Of a stretch of 64,000 bases of DNA, positions 24,120-32,471 are shown piece by piece. Position 1 is the stretch's first letter. The number at the start of each line of letters is the position of its first letter. The stretch is from JABDGM01 sp046349975 (lineage in GTDB: Bacteria > Planctomycetota > Planctomycetia > Pirellulales > Lacipirellulaceae): the NCBI GenBank assembly GCA_046349975.1, contig JAXMBH010000020.1, positions 1 through 64,000 of the forward strand, in the 5' to 3' direction. The notes beneath the pieces were generated by a model, which saw nothing but the letters and a program-made list of their open reading frames with translations, was not told where the DNA came from and did no database searches. The translations under genes were made by a program, and so were the position numbers.

Positions 24120-24689
24120 TTAGTAGGTGCATCCCCAGAGCAGTTCGGCAGCGAAGAGGATGATAAAGAGTATCGTGGCGGCGTAGGCGACGGTCTTATC
24201 GACGACTTCCGCGTTGTTGCCAAGCCCAAAATATTTTCCCAAACCGTTCCACAGCCACAACCCTATTGGAATCGTAATCGCGCCGAACAGCCAAAGCAAA
24301 TACTGCGGCGAGCCATGACGTGCGATATCGCCGGCATCGCCAATGCCTTCGAGTGAGCCGAAGGCGAGGTACGCTCCGTTCGTGATCAGGCAGAAGCCGG
24401 TGAAGAACTGCAGCACATACCAACCGCGAAGCCCCAGACGGCGAGCGCCGAGCGAAAAGGTCAGCGGCAGGGCAATACCGGTGATGGGCCCCATCCAAGC
24501 GACGAACAGCGGATGCGGATTTTGCGTTAACTGGGTGTAGGAAATCGTTTCGGGGTGGAGGACGACACGTTCCACGCGGCCGCCGCTGAGAATCGCGGCC
24601 GCTACATGCCCCGTCTCGTGCACTGCTTGCATTCCCAGCCAGGAGAGGCCGAGCGTTGAGGCGATGAGTAGGGCTTGTTGGCGTTTCAT
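24120..24689 (-). CDS. Membrane protein with HExxH motif (M50-like)
   Basis: A 189-residue protein with five to six predicted helices. MQAVHETGHVAAAILSGG (about residues 20-37) has HETGH inside a helix, as in site-2-protease-like M50 peptidases and their inactive relatives. The second M50 motif, [LNF]DG or NxxPxPxLDG, is not seen; GDAGDIARHGSPQYLLWLF could replace it. So it may be a divergent M50 peptidase or a family that keeps only the motif. Only 28 bases separate its start from the divergent lipoprotein gene, so its promoter must overlap that gene. Confidence 0.72.
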   Translation of the reverse strand: MKRQQALLIASTLGLSWLGMQAVHETGHVAAAILSGGRVERVVLHPETISYTQLTQNPHPLFVAWMGPITGIALPLTFSLGARRLGLRGWYVLQFFTGFCLITNGAYLAFGSLEGIGDAGDIARHGSPQYLLWLFGAITIPIGLWLWNGLGKYFGLGNNAEVVDKTVAYAATILFIILFAAELLWGCTY

Positions 24690-24717
24690 TGTTGGCCGGC
24701 GTCAATACAATAAGTCT

Positions 24718-25935
24718 ATGCAGGTGTCGAGTCGATACGCCGTGGCAGGTTGGGTTACGTTGTGGATGCTCGCCACATGCGCTGGCTGCTGGGAGAAGAT
24801 CGAATATAAGGGGACGCCGGCGCCGCCGCCCAAGGCGGTGGCGAAATCGGGCGTGCCGAGCAGTTCCGGCGAACAGCCAGCGGCCGTGCCAGATGCAACT
24901 ATCGCGGTAGCGTCTGAGCCGGCAGCACCGGTCGCGACCGGGGTCGCCGCCACGCCGGAGGCACCGGCGGCGGATGCTTCTCGACTACCGCCCACAAGCG
25001 AGCAACCTCCGCCGCCCGAAGACCGGTATGCGACACCAGCGCTGCCGACTGCAGCCGGGCCGGAGTCATCCAGCGCACCGGCCGCCGAGTCGACCGGTGG
25101 CGTGGCCGAAGTCAGCGGGAGTGGATCACCGAATGTCGCAGCGCCATCGGCGGCGGAATCAAGTCGCGAACCGCTGGCCGCAGCGGCGACTTCACCGGCA
25201 TCGCCATCGACCTCGCCCGCGAGCACCGTCGCCGATGTAGGTGACCGCTATTCGACGCCGCCTTCCGTTGAAACGCAGGCGGTTGCGTCAGCGGCGACCC
25301 CATCTGGCGATGCAACATCGAACTCAGCGGGTGGCACGCAGCCTTCCTCGACACCCACTGTAACGACTTCCTCAGCAACAACCGCACCGGAAAAAGCTTC
25401 GTCATTGCTCACCACACGAAGGGCTGCTTGGATCCTCGGCAGCCGGCTAGCTCTTGCGGCATTGGCTCACGATCGGAATTTGGCAAAGGAGAAAGTGCCG
25501 ATTTGGTTCAACGACGCCCAGGCGGCGGCCAAGTTCCTCGGCTTGACGATTGCCGACCTGCCTGAACCGGCGAGTTCCGGCGACGAAACAGTTCCGGCAT
25601 CACGGCAGGTGGTGAACTACCTGCTGGTAAATGGCCAGCGCATTGGACCCGAACTTGCCAAGCAGCAGGGGCCGGAGGCGGCTGCGCTATTTGAGATTTC
25701 TCTGAAGTCCAACATCCTGCTCCTGTTGTACACGCCGGGTGGTTCGGCCGCTGAGTCGATCGCGGCTGCCATTTCCCAAGCAGCGCCGCGAGCCAAGCTG
25801 CCGACCGAATTCTGGAAACCGCTGGTCGACACGCTGATCAGCAAGAAACCGCCCGCCGAAGTCCGCGCGGCCGTGCGCACCATGCACGCCAACGTGGACA
25901 AGTATCTGGTTGGGCCGGCGGGGCAGGGCGGCTGA
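24718..25935 (+). CDS. Low-complexity lipoprotein encoded directly before lnt
   Basis: A 405-residue protein. ATG 24718 gives a lipoprotein signal with the Cys in LATCAGCWEKIEYKG (about residue 22). Residues 30-225 are an Ala/Ser/Pro/Thr-rich disordered linker that contains two related pieces, DRYATPALPT and DRYSTPPSVE. The C-terminal 170 residues are helical and globular (TRRAAWILGSRLALAALAHD onward) with no recognised motif. TACAAT at 24706-24711 lies only six bases before the ATG, so the message may be leaderless. The stop codon abuts the lnt start. Lipidation would be completed by the neighbouring Lnt. Confidence 0.75.
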   Translation: MQVSSRYAVAGWVTLWMLATCAGCWEKIEYKGTPAPPPKAVAKSGVPSSSGEQPAAVPDATIAVASEPAAPVATGVAATPEAPAADASRLPPTSEQPPPPEDRYATPALPTAAGPESSSAPAAESTGGVAEVSGSGSPNVAAPSAAESSREPLAAAATSPASPSTSPASTVADVGDRYSTPPSVETQAVASAATPSGDATSNSAGGTQPSSTPTVTTSSATTAPEKASSLLTTRRAAWILGSRLALAALAHDRNLAKEKVPIWFNDAQAAAKFLGLTIADLPEPASSGDETVPASRQVVNYLLVNGQRIGPELAKQQGPEAAALFEISLKSNILLLLYTPGGSAAESIAAAISQAAPRAKLPTEFWKPLVDTLISKKPPAEVRAAVRTMHANVDKYLVGPAGQGG

Positions 25936-27687
25936 ATGGGTTCGACCGCTATATCGCTGCCGTTGTGGCGCCGTAGCACGGTGGTGGCGGCCGTTGTGGG
26001 AAGCTTGCTGCTGTGGGCCTCGCTTCCGCCGCTCGGGCTAGGCTGGTTGGCGTGGATCGCGCCGGCGCCGTGGTTGCTATTGATCAGGACGGATGAACTG
26101 CCGGGAAGGCGGCCTTATCTCGTATTGTATCTGGCCGGCTTCTTGTTTTGGATGCTGTCGATTCATTGGCTGCGGCTGCCCCATCCGCTCACGTACTTCG
26201 GGTGGCTGGCGTTGTCGGCGTATCTCGCGGTCTACCTTCCCGTTTTCGTGGCGGTCACACGCACGGTGATCTTTCGTTTCGCGCTGCCGCTGTGGCTGGC
26301 GGCACCAATCGTGTGGACGGGGCTCGAATTGGCGCGTGCGCATTTGCTGACTGGCTTTTTGATGGCATCGATCGCCCATACGCAGGTGAATTCCATTACG
26401 CTGATCCAAATCAGCGACCTGGTCGGCGAATATGGAGTCGATTTCGTGATCCTGCTCGTCGCCGCATGCGTTGCCGAAATTCTGCAAATTGCCGGCCTGC
26501 GGATTGGATTGCCAAATCCACAATCCCCAATCGGAAATCTAACATCCAAGTTGCCGCAATTGGTGTTCGCCGCGGTTCCAGCCATCGTCGTGCTGGCCAT
26601 GGCGATTGCTTATGGCAATTGGCGACTTTCAGAAGCCGCAGATTTAGCCGAGAACAAGTTTGATCTCGGTCCGCGGATCGCCCTGATTCAGGGCAATAGT
26701 CTGGCCGAGTGGAAGCTCGACCCGAATCGCGAGCGGCAGATCATGGAGGAATACATTTCGTTATCCGAACGGGCAGTAGCGGCAGCGAAGCAAACTGGAG
26801 ATGGCCGGCCGGTCGATTTGGTTGTGTGGCCGGAAACGATGTTCCGCATTCCCCTCTTTACGTTCGACCCGGCATTTCGAGCGCCGGCAGCGGCCGTCAA
26901 TACACCAGAACAATTTGCCATGATCGCGCCGCGTGAGCTTGCCGGGCTGGTTGCGCGACTTGGTGTGCCGATTCTGGTGGGCATCGACCGAGCGTACGGC
27001 GCGGCGCCAGCGGTTGATGACCCCGAACGATCGGTGATGCAACAATTTAATTCATCCGTTCTGGTCGATCGTGACGGCAAGATCATCGGCACGTACGACA
27101 AGATGCATCGCGTGATGTTCGGCGAATATATTCCGTTCGCGGATTGGATTCCATATCTCTATAAGCTCACACCGCTCACCGGCGGCATCATTGCCGGTGA
27201 GAAGCCGGTCGGGCTGTGGTTGCGGGCGACATACTGCTTCGCACCGAATATATGTTACGAAACGGCGATACCACACGTCATCCGCCGGCAAGTGGCGACG
27301 TTAAACGCATCCGATAACGCGCCAGTTGCCTTGGTCAATCTTACGAACGACGCCTGGTACTGGGGCTCGAGTGAGCTTGATATGCACTTGGCGTGCGACG
27401 TATTCCGGGCGGTGGAAACGCGGGTGCCGCTCGTGGTGGCAGCGAATGGGGGAATTTCGGCATCGATCGATCGCGTGGGGCGCATTCGCGACCGCTGTGG
27501 CAAGCAGACGTCGGAATTTTTGATCGTCGATATTGAGCCTGGTTTTCTGCCGAGTTGGTACGTGGACTTCGGCGATTGGTTTGCCGGCGCCTGTTTGGCT
27601 TGCTGCCTGGCGGCAATTATTGTCGAATGGCGTGCTCGCCGGGCACTGCATCGCCGCTCTATTCCGCCAAGCGATGAAAACTCGTAG
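25936..27687 (+). CDS. lnt: Apolipoprotein N-acyltransferase
   Basis: A 583-residue inner-membrane enzyme that adds the third acyl chain to lipoproteins. Six or more hydrophobic helices occupy residues 15-245, followed by the nitrilase domain with its triad: Glu in DLVVWPETMF, Lys in YDKMHRVMFGEYIPF and Cys in APNICYETAIPH. The start codon directly follows the stop of the lipoprotein gene, so translation is probably coupled. Residues about 188-206 (GLPNPQSPIGNLTS) come from an AT-rich repeat inserted in frame between two helices. A single C-terminal helix precedes a basic tail. The assignment is secure. Confidence 0.95.
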   Translation: MGSTAISLPLWRRSTVVAAVVGSLLLWASLPPLGLGWLAWIAPAPWLLLIRTDELPGRRPYLVLYLAGFLFWMLSIHWLRLPHPLTYFGWLALSAYLAVYLPVFVAVTRTVIFRFALPLWLAAPIVWTGLELARAHLLTGFLMASIAHTQVNSITLIQISDLVGEYGVDFVILLVAACVAEILQIAGLRIGLPNPQSPIGNLTSKLPQLVFAAVPAIVVLAMAIAYGNWRLSEAADLAENKFDLGPRIALIQGNSLAEWKLDPNRERQIMEEYISLSERAVAAAKQTGDGRPVDLVVWPETMFRIPLFTFDPAFRAPAAAVNTPEQFAMIAPRELAGLVARLGVPILVGIDRAYGAAPAVDDPERSVMQQFNSSVLVDRDGKIIGTYDKMHRVMFGEYIPFADWIPYLYKLTPLTGGIIAGEKPVGLWLRATYCFAPNICYETAIPHVIRRQVATLNASDNAPVALVNLTNDAWYWGSSELDMHLACDVFRAVETRVPLVVAANGGISASIDRVGRIRDRCGKQTSEFLIVDIEPGFLPSWYVDFGDWFAGACLACCLAAIIVEWRARRALHRRSIPPSDENS

Positions 27688-27696
27688 GGACGATCC

Positions 27697-27747
27697 GGCT
27701 CGCCTGTCGCCGCGTGTATACAATCGAATTCACTTGACAGGCGAGCC
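27697..27747. repeat. 12-bp perfect inverted repeat between lnt and the ABC-F gene
   Basis: GGCTCGCCTGTC (27697-27708) and GACAGGCGAGCC (27736-27747) are exact complements separated by 27 bases. The loop contains TACAAT, a possible -10 box. It could be an attenuator hairpin or operator for the ABC-F gene whose start is 50 bases downstream, or a terminator for lnt. Confidence 0.6.
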
Positions 27748-27796
27748 GCGCGTGACGACAGCTCCCATACTGCCTCTCCGACTGAATTGATTCACA

Positions 27797-29581
27797 ATGC
27801 CTGTTGTTCTGCAGCTGATCGACGCACACAAGCGCTTTGGTCATCAGGCGTTGCTTGAAGGTGCAAGCTGCGCGCTGGCCGATGACCAGAAAGTGGGGCT
27901 GATCGGCCGCAACGGGGCCGGAAAATCGACAGTCTGTCGCATTTTGCTGGGCGATGAGGAACTCGACGCCGGCGAAGTCGTCCGCGGTCGACAGCTGCGC
28001 GTGGGATATTTGCGGCAGCACGACCCATTTCATCCGGGCGAAACAGTGCGAGAATTTCTGATGCGTGACAGCGGCCAACCGGATTGGCGTTGCGGCGAAG
28101 TGGCGTGGCAATTCCAGTTTCCGGATGTCTTGCTCGACAAACCCGTGCGCGAGCTTTCCGGCGGTTGGCAAACGCGTACGAAGCTGGCCGCGTTGCTCTT
28201 GCACGATCCGAATCTGCTCATCCTCGATGAGCCGACGAACTTCCTTGACCTCCGCACGCAAATGCTGCTGGAATGGTTTTTGCGAGATTTCCGCGGCGGC
28301 TGCCTCATCGTGTCGCACGATCGCGAGTTTCTGAAGAAGACATGCACGCATACGCTGGAGTTGTCGCGTGGTGAATTGACGATGTACCCCGGCAATGTGG
28401 ACGCCTATCTCGCCAACCTCGCAGAGCGGCGCGAGCATGACCGGCGCGTGAACGCGACGACGCTCAGCAAACGCCGGCAACTGGAAACATTTATTGCCAA
28501 GAACCGTGCAAAAGCGAGCACGGCGAGTCAGGCCAAGAGCAAGGCCAAGCAACTCGAGCGACTGGAGATTATTCACATCGAAGGGCCGGAAGCGAGTGTG
28601 AAATTTCGCTTCCCTGAAATCGAGCCGCGGCAAGGGCCAGCGGTGCGGACGAAGCATTTGGCGATTGGTTACCCCGATCACACCGTTGCCCGCGATGTGC
28701 ACGTCGAGATGGATCATGGCGCGCGCATCGGCATCGTAGGCGACAACGGCCAAGGCAAAACCACTTTTTTGCGAACCGTTTGCGGCTCACTTGAACCGCT
28801 TTCAGGGGACGTCATTTGGGGTTACGGTTGCCAAGTGGGTGTATATGCCCAGCACGTGTACACGACGCTGCCTGAGCAGAAAAGTGTGCTGGAGTACTTG
28901 GAATATCAGGCGGCGCCGAACACGGTTACGCAACAGATCAAAGACGTTGCCGGCAGCCTGCTATTTAGCGGCGAAATGGTGGAAAAGAAAATCCGAGTAC
29001 TCAGTGGTGGTGAGCGCGCCCGGCTTGTGATGGCAGGTCTGCTGTTGCAACGGAACAATGTACTCGTGCTCGACGAGCCCGGCAACCATCTCGATGTGGA
29101 ATCTGTCGAGGCGCTGGCGGAAGCGCTCATCGGCTATCCTGGCACGGTAATCTTTACCAGCCACGATCGCCATTTCATGCATCGCGTCGCGACGCATGTG
29201 GTTGAGGTGCGAGCTGGCCGGGTGGCCAGCTATCCTGGGAACTACGACGAGTACGTCTATCGTGTGCAGAATGAAATTGATTCGGGGTTGCGTGCGCCGC
29301 ACGGCACTTCATCCACGCCGAGTTTACCGGACGCCATGTCGACAGAGGATCGCAAGGCCCGCGCACGGGCCGATCGCGATGCACAAAAAAAATTGAAGGC
29401 AGTCGAGCGAAAGATCGCACGGTTGGACGAAGAAAAACGCGACGTCAGCCAGCAACTTCTAAGCGTTACCGAAACGGCCGAAGCCCAGCGGCTGCAAAAG
29501 GAGCTGGCCCGGCTTACTGCAGAGCTGACGGCGCTCGAAGAGGAGTGGCTTGAGTTATCCTCGGAGATCGAAGCGGAGTAA
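27797..29581 (+). CDS. ABC-F family ATP-binding protein (Uup-like)
   Basis: A 594-residue soluble protein with two ATPase domains and no membrane part. Domain 1: GLIGRNGAGKST, signature LSGGWQTR, Walker B LLILDEPTNFLDL. Domain 2: GIVGDNGQGKTT, LSGGERAR, VLVLDEPGNHLDV. The interdomain linker with Lys/Arg/Gln-rich helices (about 210-265) and the C-terminal coiled coil (about 520-594, RKARARADRDAQKKLKAVERK) fit the Uup/EttA-type ABC-F proteins that bind the ribosomal E site to help stalled translation. The Asn in place of Thr after EPG in domain 2 is common in the family. An antibiotic-protection role cannot be separated from a housekeeping one. Confidence 0.92.
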   Translation: MPVVLQLIDAHKRFGHQALLEGASCALADDQKVGLIGRNGAGKSTVCRILLGDEELDAGEVVRGRQLRVGYLRQHDPFHPGETVREFLMRDSGQPDWRCGEVAWQFQFPDVLLDKPVRELSGGWQTRTKLAALLLHDPNLLILDEPTNFLDLRTQMLLEWFLRDFRGGCLIVSHDREFLKKTCTHTLELSRGELTMYPGNVDAYLANLAERREHDRRVNATTLSKRRQLETFIAKNRAKASTASQAKSKAKQLERLEIIHIEGPEASVKFRFPEIEPRQGPAVRTKHLAIGYPDHTVARDVHVEMDHGARIGIVGDNGQGKTTFLRTVCGSLEPLSGDVIWGYGCQVGVYAQHVYTTLPEQKSVLEYLEYQAAPNTVTQQIKDVAGSLLFSGEMVEKKIRVLSGGERARLVMAGLLLQRNNVLVLDEPGNHLDVESVEALAEALIGYPGTVIFTSHDRHFMHRVATHVVEVRAGRVASYPGNYDEYVYRVQNEIDSGLRAPHGTSSTPSLPDAMSTEDRKARARADRDAQKKLKAVERKIARLDEEKRDVSQQLLSVTETAEAQRLQKELARLTAELTALEEEWLELSSEIEAE

Positions 29582-31114
29582 TGTGTTTCTGCGGAGGGCA
29601 AGTAATATTGCGAACAGTGGTGCAGCGCAAACGGCCGCCGGCGGCTCCGGAATAGCAGCGCCAATCCCGCTCGGGGCGCCTGCGGCCATCGCTGCGAAGT
29701 TCGCGCGCCAGCGAGCGTAATCGGCTGGATCGATTGTGCCGCTGCCGTCGCCATCGGCGCCGGCATATCGTGTCGTGGTGGCGCCTTGCGAGTTCCTCCA
29801 CAGGATGTAGTCGGCAGCGGTGACGGACCCATCGCGGTTGAAGTCGCCGGCGATCGCGCCATACTCGTAAGCGCCGATGTCGACCACGCCGGCTGCCGGA
29901 CGGGGCAGTCCTGATAGGTCAGCCGGCGGCGCACTGGAATTCGTGCCCATATTGATCGCAGGCGAGAGAGCTTTCAAGTGATAGTCATTTGCGGCTGCGT
30001 TCACAAACAATTGCGCCGCGGTCGCTACAAGTGAATGCAGATCGCTGCCAGTAGCGGCTTGCCATTGTGTCAGGCTGAGAGTCGAGTCGCCGCCAGTTTG
30101 GGTAAATCGTGAAATCACCGCGTTGTAGTCGCTCGAAAAGCCGGGCAAACTATCTGCCGAAATGTCGATTGCACCCCGGGACGGATGATTGTTCAAGAGA
30201 ATATTGTTCCGCACGGTGTTATTCGTGCTGCCGGACTGAATGTTGAGGGCCCAGCGGGCGTCGCTCGCTGCGACGATGGTGTTATTTGCGACGACGTTGC
30301 CGCTGGAGCCGGCGCCGCCGTCGATCTGATAGAGCGAGATGCCACTGGCGTGATTATTGTAGATCAAGTTGTTCTCGATGCGTGAGTTTTGGACGCCATC
30401 CATGTTGATGCCGCTGCCGCCACCAGCGCCGTTGTTGTAGATCGTGTTGCCGCTCACGATCGCGCCGGTAATGATGCCGTCGCCGCCCTGGCTCAAGTCG
30501 CCGTTCATGTGGATTCCGTTGCTGCGATTGCCGAACGACACGTTATTGCGGATGACTGGCCGATCGCCGCTATTTGAGACGTAAATGCCGTGCTCATTGA
30601 TAGAACCAGACGTCGAGTTCGACTCGATGAGCAGATCGTTGACGTGACCGGTAAAGATGCCCCAGTTGCCATTGTTGGTCGCGGTGACGTTGCGTACGGT
30701 GACAAATTCGGCAAAGTCTTCGGGAAAGCCGACGGACCGCACGCCGGCCCTTGGCATGCCGCTCACGGAGAATCCGTCGACCAATATGAAAGAAGCGCCT
30801 TCCAGGTTGATGCCGTCGGGCGTGGTCGCGTTGCGTTGATTAATAAGTACACCTGGCTCGGCGATGAAGCTTATTGGTGCGGCCGCTGTGCCGCTGGTAT
30901 CGAGGTAGAAGCCGGTGTAGTTGCCAGCACGGACGGTGACCGAATCTCCTGGCCCGACAACGTCGGCGGCGTGCTGCAAAGACTTCCACGGGGCGGCGGA
31001 TGTGCCAGCGGCTGAATCGCTGCCCGTGGTCGAGACGAAATACGATGCGGCGGTCGCCAGCCGAGCGAGCACCAATGCGGCGCCGAGGCAGGTCGCTATC
31101 CCATGGCTCTTCAT
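29555..31114 (-). CDS. Secreted right-handed beta-helix protein with dockerin and PEP-CTERM
   Basis: A 519-residue protein. ATG 31114 is chosen because GAGGGTG precedes it at the right distance. Signal peptide: residues 1-24 (ALVLARLATAAS). Residues 30-400 form a parallel beta-helix with many Asn-rich coils (NNGNWGIFTGHVNDLLIESN, NNVSFGNRSNGIHMNG), as in pectate-lyase-like and NosD-like proteins. A planctomycete dockerin-like pair follows (DFNRDGSVTAADYILWRN and DGDGSGTIDPADYARWRANF) with calcium-binding Asp/Asn. The end, IPEPPAAVCAAPLFAILLALRR, is a PEP-CTERM sorting signal. It overlaps the ABC-F gene end-to-end by 27 bases. The ligand is probably a polysaccharide; cleavage activity is unproven. 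Confidence 0.85.
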   Translation of the reverse strand: MKSHGIATCLGAALVLARLATAASYFVSTTGSDSAAGTSAAPWKSLQHAADVVGPGDSVTVRAGNYTGFYLDTSGTAAAPISFIAEPGVLINQRNATTPDGINLEGASFILVDGFSVSGMPRAGVRSVGFPEDFAEFVTVRNVTATNNGNWGIFTGHVNDLLIESNSTSGSINEHGIYVSNSGDRPVIRNNVSFGNRSNGIHMNGDLSQGGDGIITGAIVSGNTIYNNGAGGGSGINMDGVQNSRIENNLIYNNHASGISLYQIDGGAGSSGNVVANNTIVAASDARWALNIQSGSTNNTVRNNILLNNHPSRGAIDISADSLPGFSSDYNAVISRFTQTGGDSTLSLTQWQAATGSDLHSLVATAAQLFVNAAANDYHLKALSPAINMGTNSSAPPADLSGLPRPAAGVVDIGAYEYGAIAGDFNRDGSVTAADYILWRNSQGATTTRYAGADGDGSGTIDPADYARWRANFAAMAAGAPSGIGAAIPEPPAAVCAAPLFAILLALRRNTLLRFDLRG

Positions 31115-31240
31115 ATGCACCCTCATTAAGTTGTCCGCGGCGTGAAGTGAGAATCCGATCCGCTGCCGGCACCACCATTGGTTGTGCAGCGCATACGAGC
31201 GAGTGTATCTCGACCAAAATACCACCCACTCGCAACAGGG

Positions 31241-32242
31241 CTATGCGGCGCCTCGGCTTCTACTTCCAGCGGCCAGAGCGAGCGACACTGCAATTGCGTA
31301 GCTGAACCAATGCGGTTCCGGGATCGCGAGCGTGACGGCAATTGGCGTGCTAACGTTCAATGTAGAACTACCGGAACCGCTAACGTCGCCAAAGTTACTC
31401 CTCCACACAGTGAAGTCCCCGAAGTCGACGGCTCCATTCGCATTTCCATCCGCTGGCAGACTTGAGCCCGTTTGGTTAAGTGAATTGCGCCACATAACGT
31501 AATCGCTCGCGTCGACGACTCCGTTGCCGTTGTAGTCGCCGGTGACTTGAGCTGCAAAAACGCGTGCGAAGCGAGACGACCGAGCTGTCGTGATTTGAGT
31601 TGCAGACAATTGTTGTGTTGTGCCATTTGGGCTCATCAGATTTGGCGTTCCATTGGCCGTGTGATTGAGGCCGAGATTATGGCCAATTTCATGTGCCATG
31701 ACGCCCGCGATCACATCGCGTCCGGCATCAAAGGAGAGCAAATTGTCGCCCACGAAACCGGCGATTCCACCGGCATTGATGTTGGCCAGGCCGGCAGACG
31801 TATTCTCACTCAACGGCGCAAATCCCGGAACCACATTGACGAGAAACAGATTCAGCACGAGCGGATCAGCATTCAACACACCGGCCGTTGCCGCATTGGA
31901 AATGATTGAGTTGAGATCGCTTTGCGGCCGCGAACCACTACCCGCATTTCCCTGGTATGCGAAGGTATTGTTGTACCGATTGATCGTGGGGAGAAAGCTG
32001 ATATCGATTCCAGCTTGTGCCCAGATCGAATCCATGCCAGCTTCGATATCAGCCCGCTGCGTGGCATCGCCAAATACCGTCGCTGGCGATGCGCCGTTAT
32101 CGAGCGCCGTTTGAATTAATTGCACAGTGACGCGCCGCGTTATCGGCTGCGGCGGATCGACAATGAGCGCCGCGGGCAACGAGCCGACGCCAAAGCCCAA
32201 GAAAATGGTTGCCAAAACCGCCAGTATGCAGCCCTTCGCCAT
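31241..32242 (-). CDS. Secreted metzincin-type zinc protease with dockerin and PEP-CTERM
   Basis: A 333-residue protein with a signal peptide (ILAVLATIFLGFGVGSLPAAL). MAHEIGHNLGLNHTANG is a full HExxHxxGxxH zinc site and NLMSPNGTT supplies the Met-turn, which together mark a metzincin. A dockerin-like segment follows (DYNGNGVVDASDYVMWRNSL and DGNANGAVDFGDFTVWRSNF), then a C-terminal PEP signal, IPEPHWFSYAIAVSLALA, with a short Arg-rich tail. GGAGAGGAA precedes the ATG. It is 126 bases upstream of the beta-helix gene on the same strand, and both share the same type of C-terminus, so both are probably exported and anchored by the same sorting system. Confidence 0.88.
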   Translation of the reverse strand: MAKGCILAVLATIFLGFGVGSLPAALIVDPPQPITRRVTVQLIQTALDNGASPATVFGDATQRADIEAGMDSIWAQAGIDISFLPTINRYNNTFAYQGNAGSGSRPQSDLNSIISNAATAGVLNADPLVLNLFLVNVVPGFAPLSENTSAGLANINAGGIAGFVGDNLLSFDAGRDVIAGVMAHEIGHNLGLNHTANGTPNLMSPNGTTQQLSATQITTARSSRFARVFAAQVTGDYNGNGVVDASDYVMWRNSLNQTGSSLPADGNANGAVDFGDFTVWRSNFGDVSGSGSSTLNVSTPIAVTLAIPEPHWFSYAIAVSLALAAGSRSRGAA

Positions 32243-32471
32243 GGTGTTCCTCTCCAGCCTGTCCCCTTAGCATCGTGGGGAAGAGCAAACACTATTCCCA
32301 CGGCGGCCAGGTGAGACAAATAGTCCGGGAAGGATGGGGATGCGCAGCACATGGTCCGGCAGTGGTTCGCGCCGCATGTTAAAGTACATCGCCGCGGGAG
32401 ACTGGTGAGAGCAAGGCGGAAGCGAGAGGCTGCCAACAAGCTTGGCTTAAAAGATGATTTATAATCATCAA

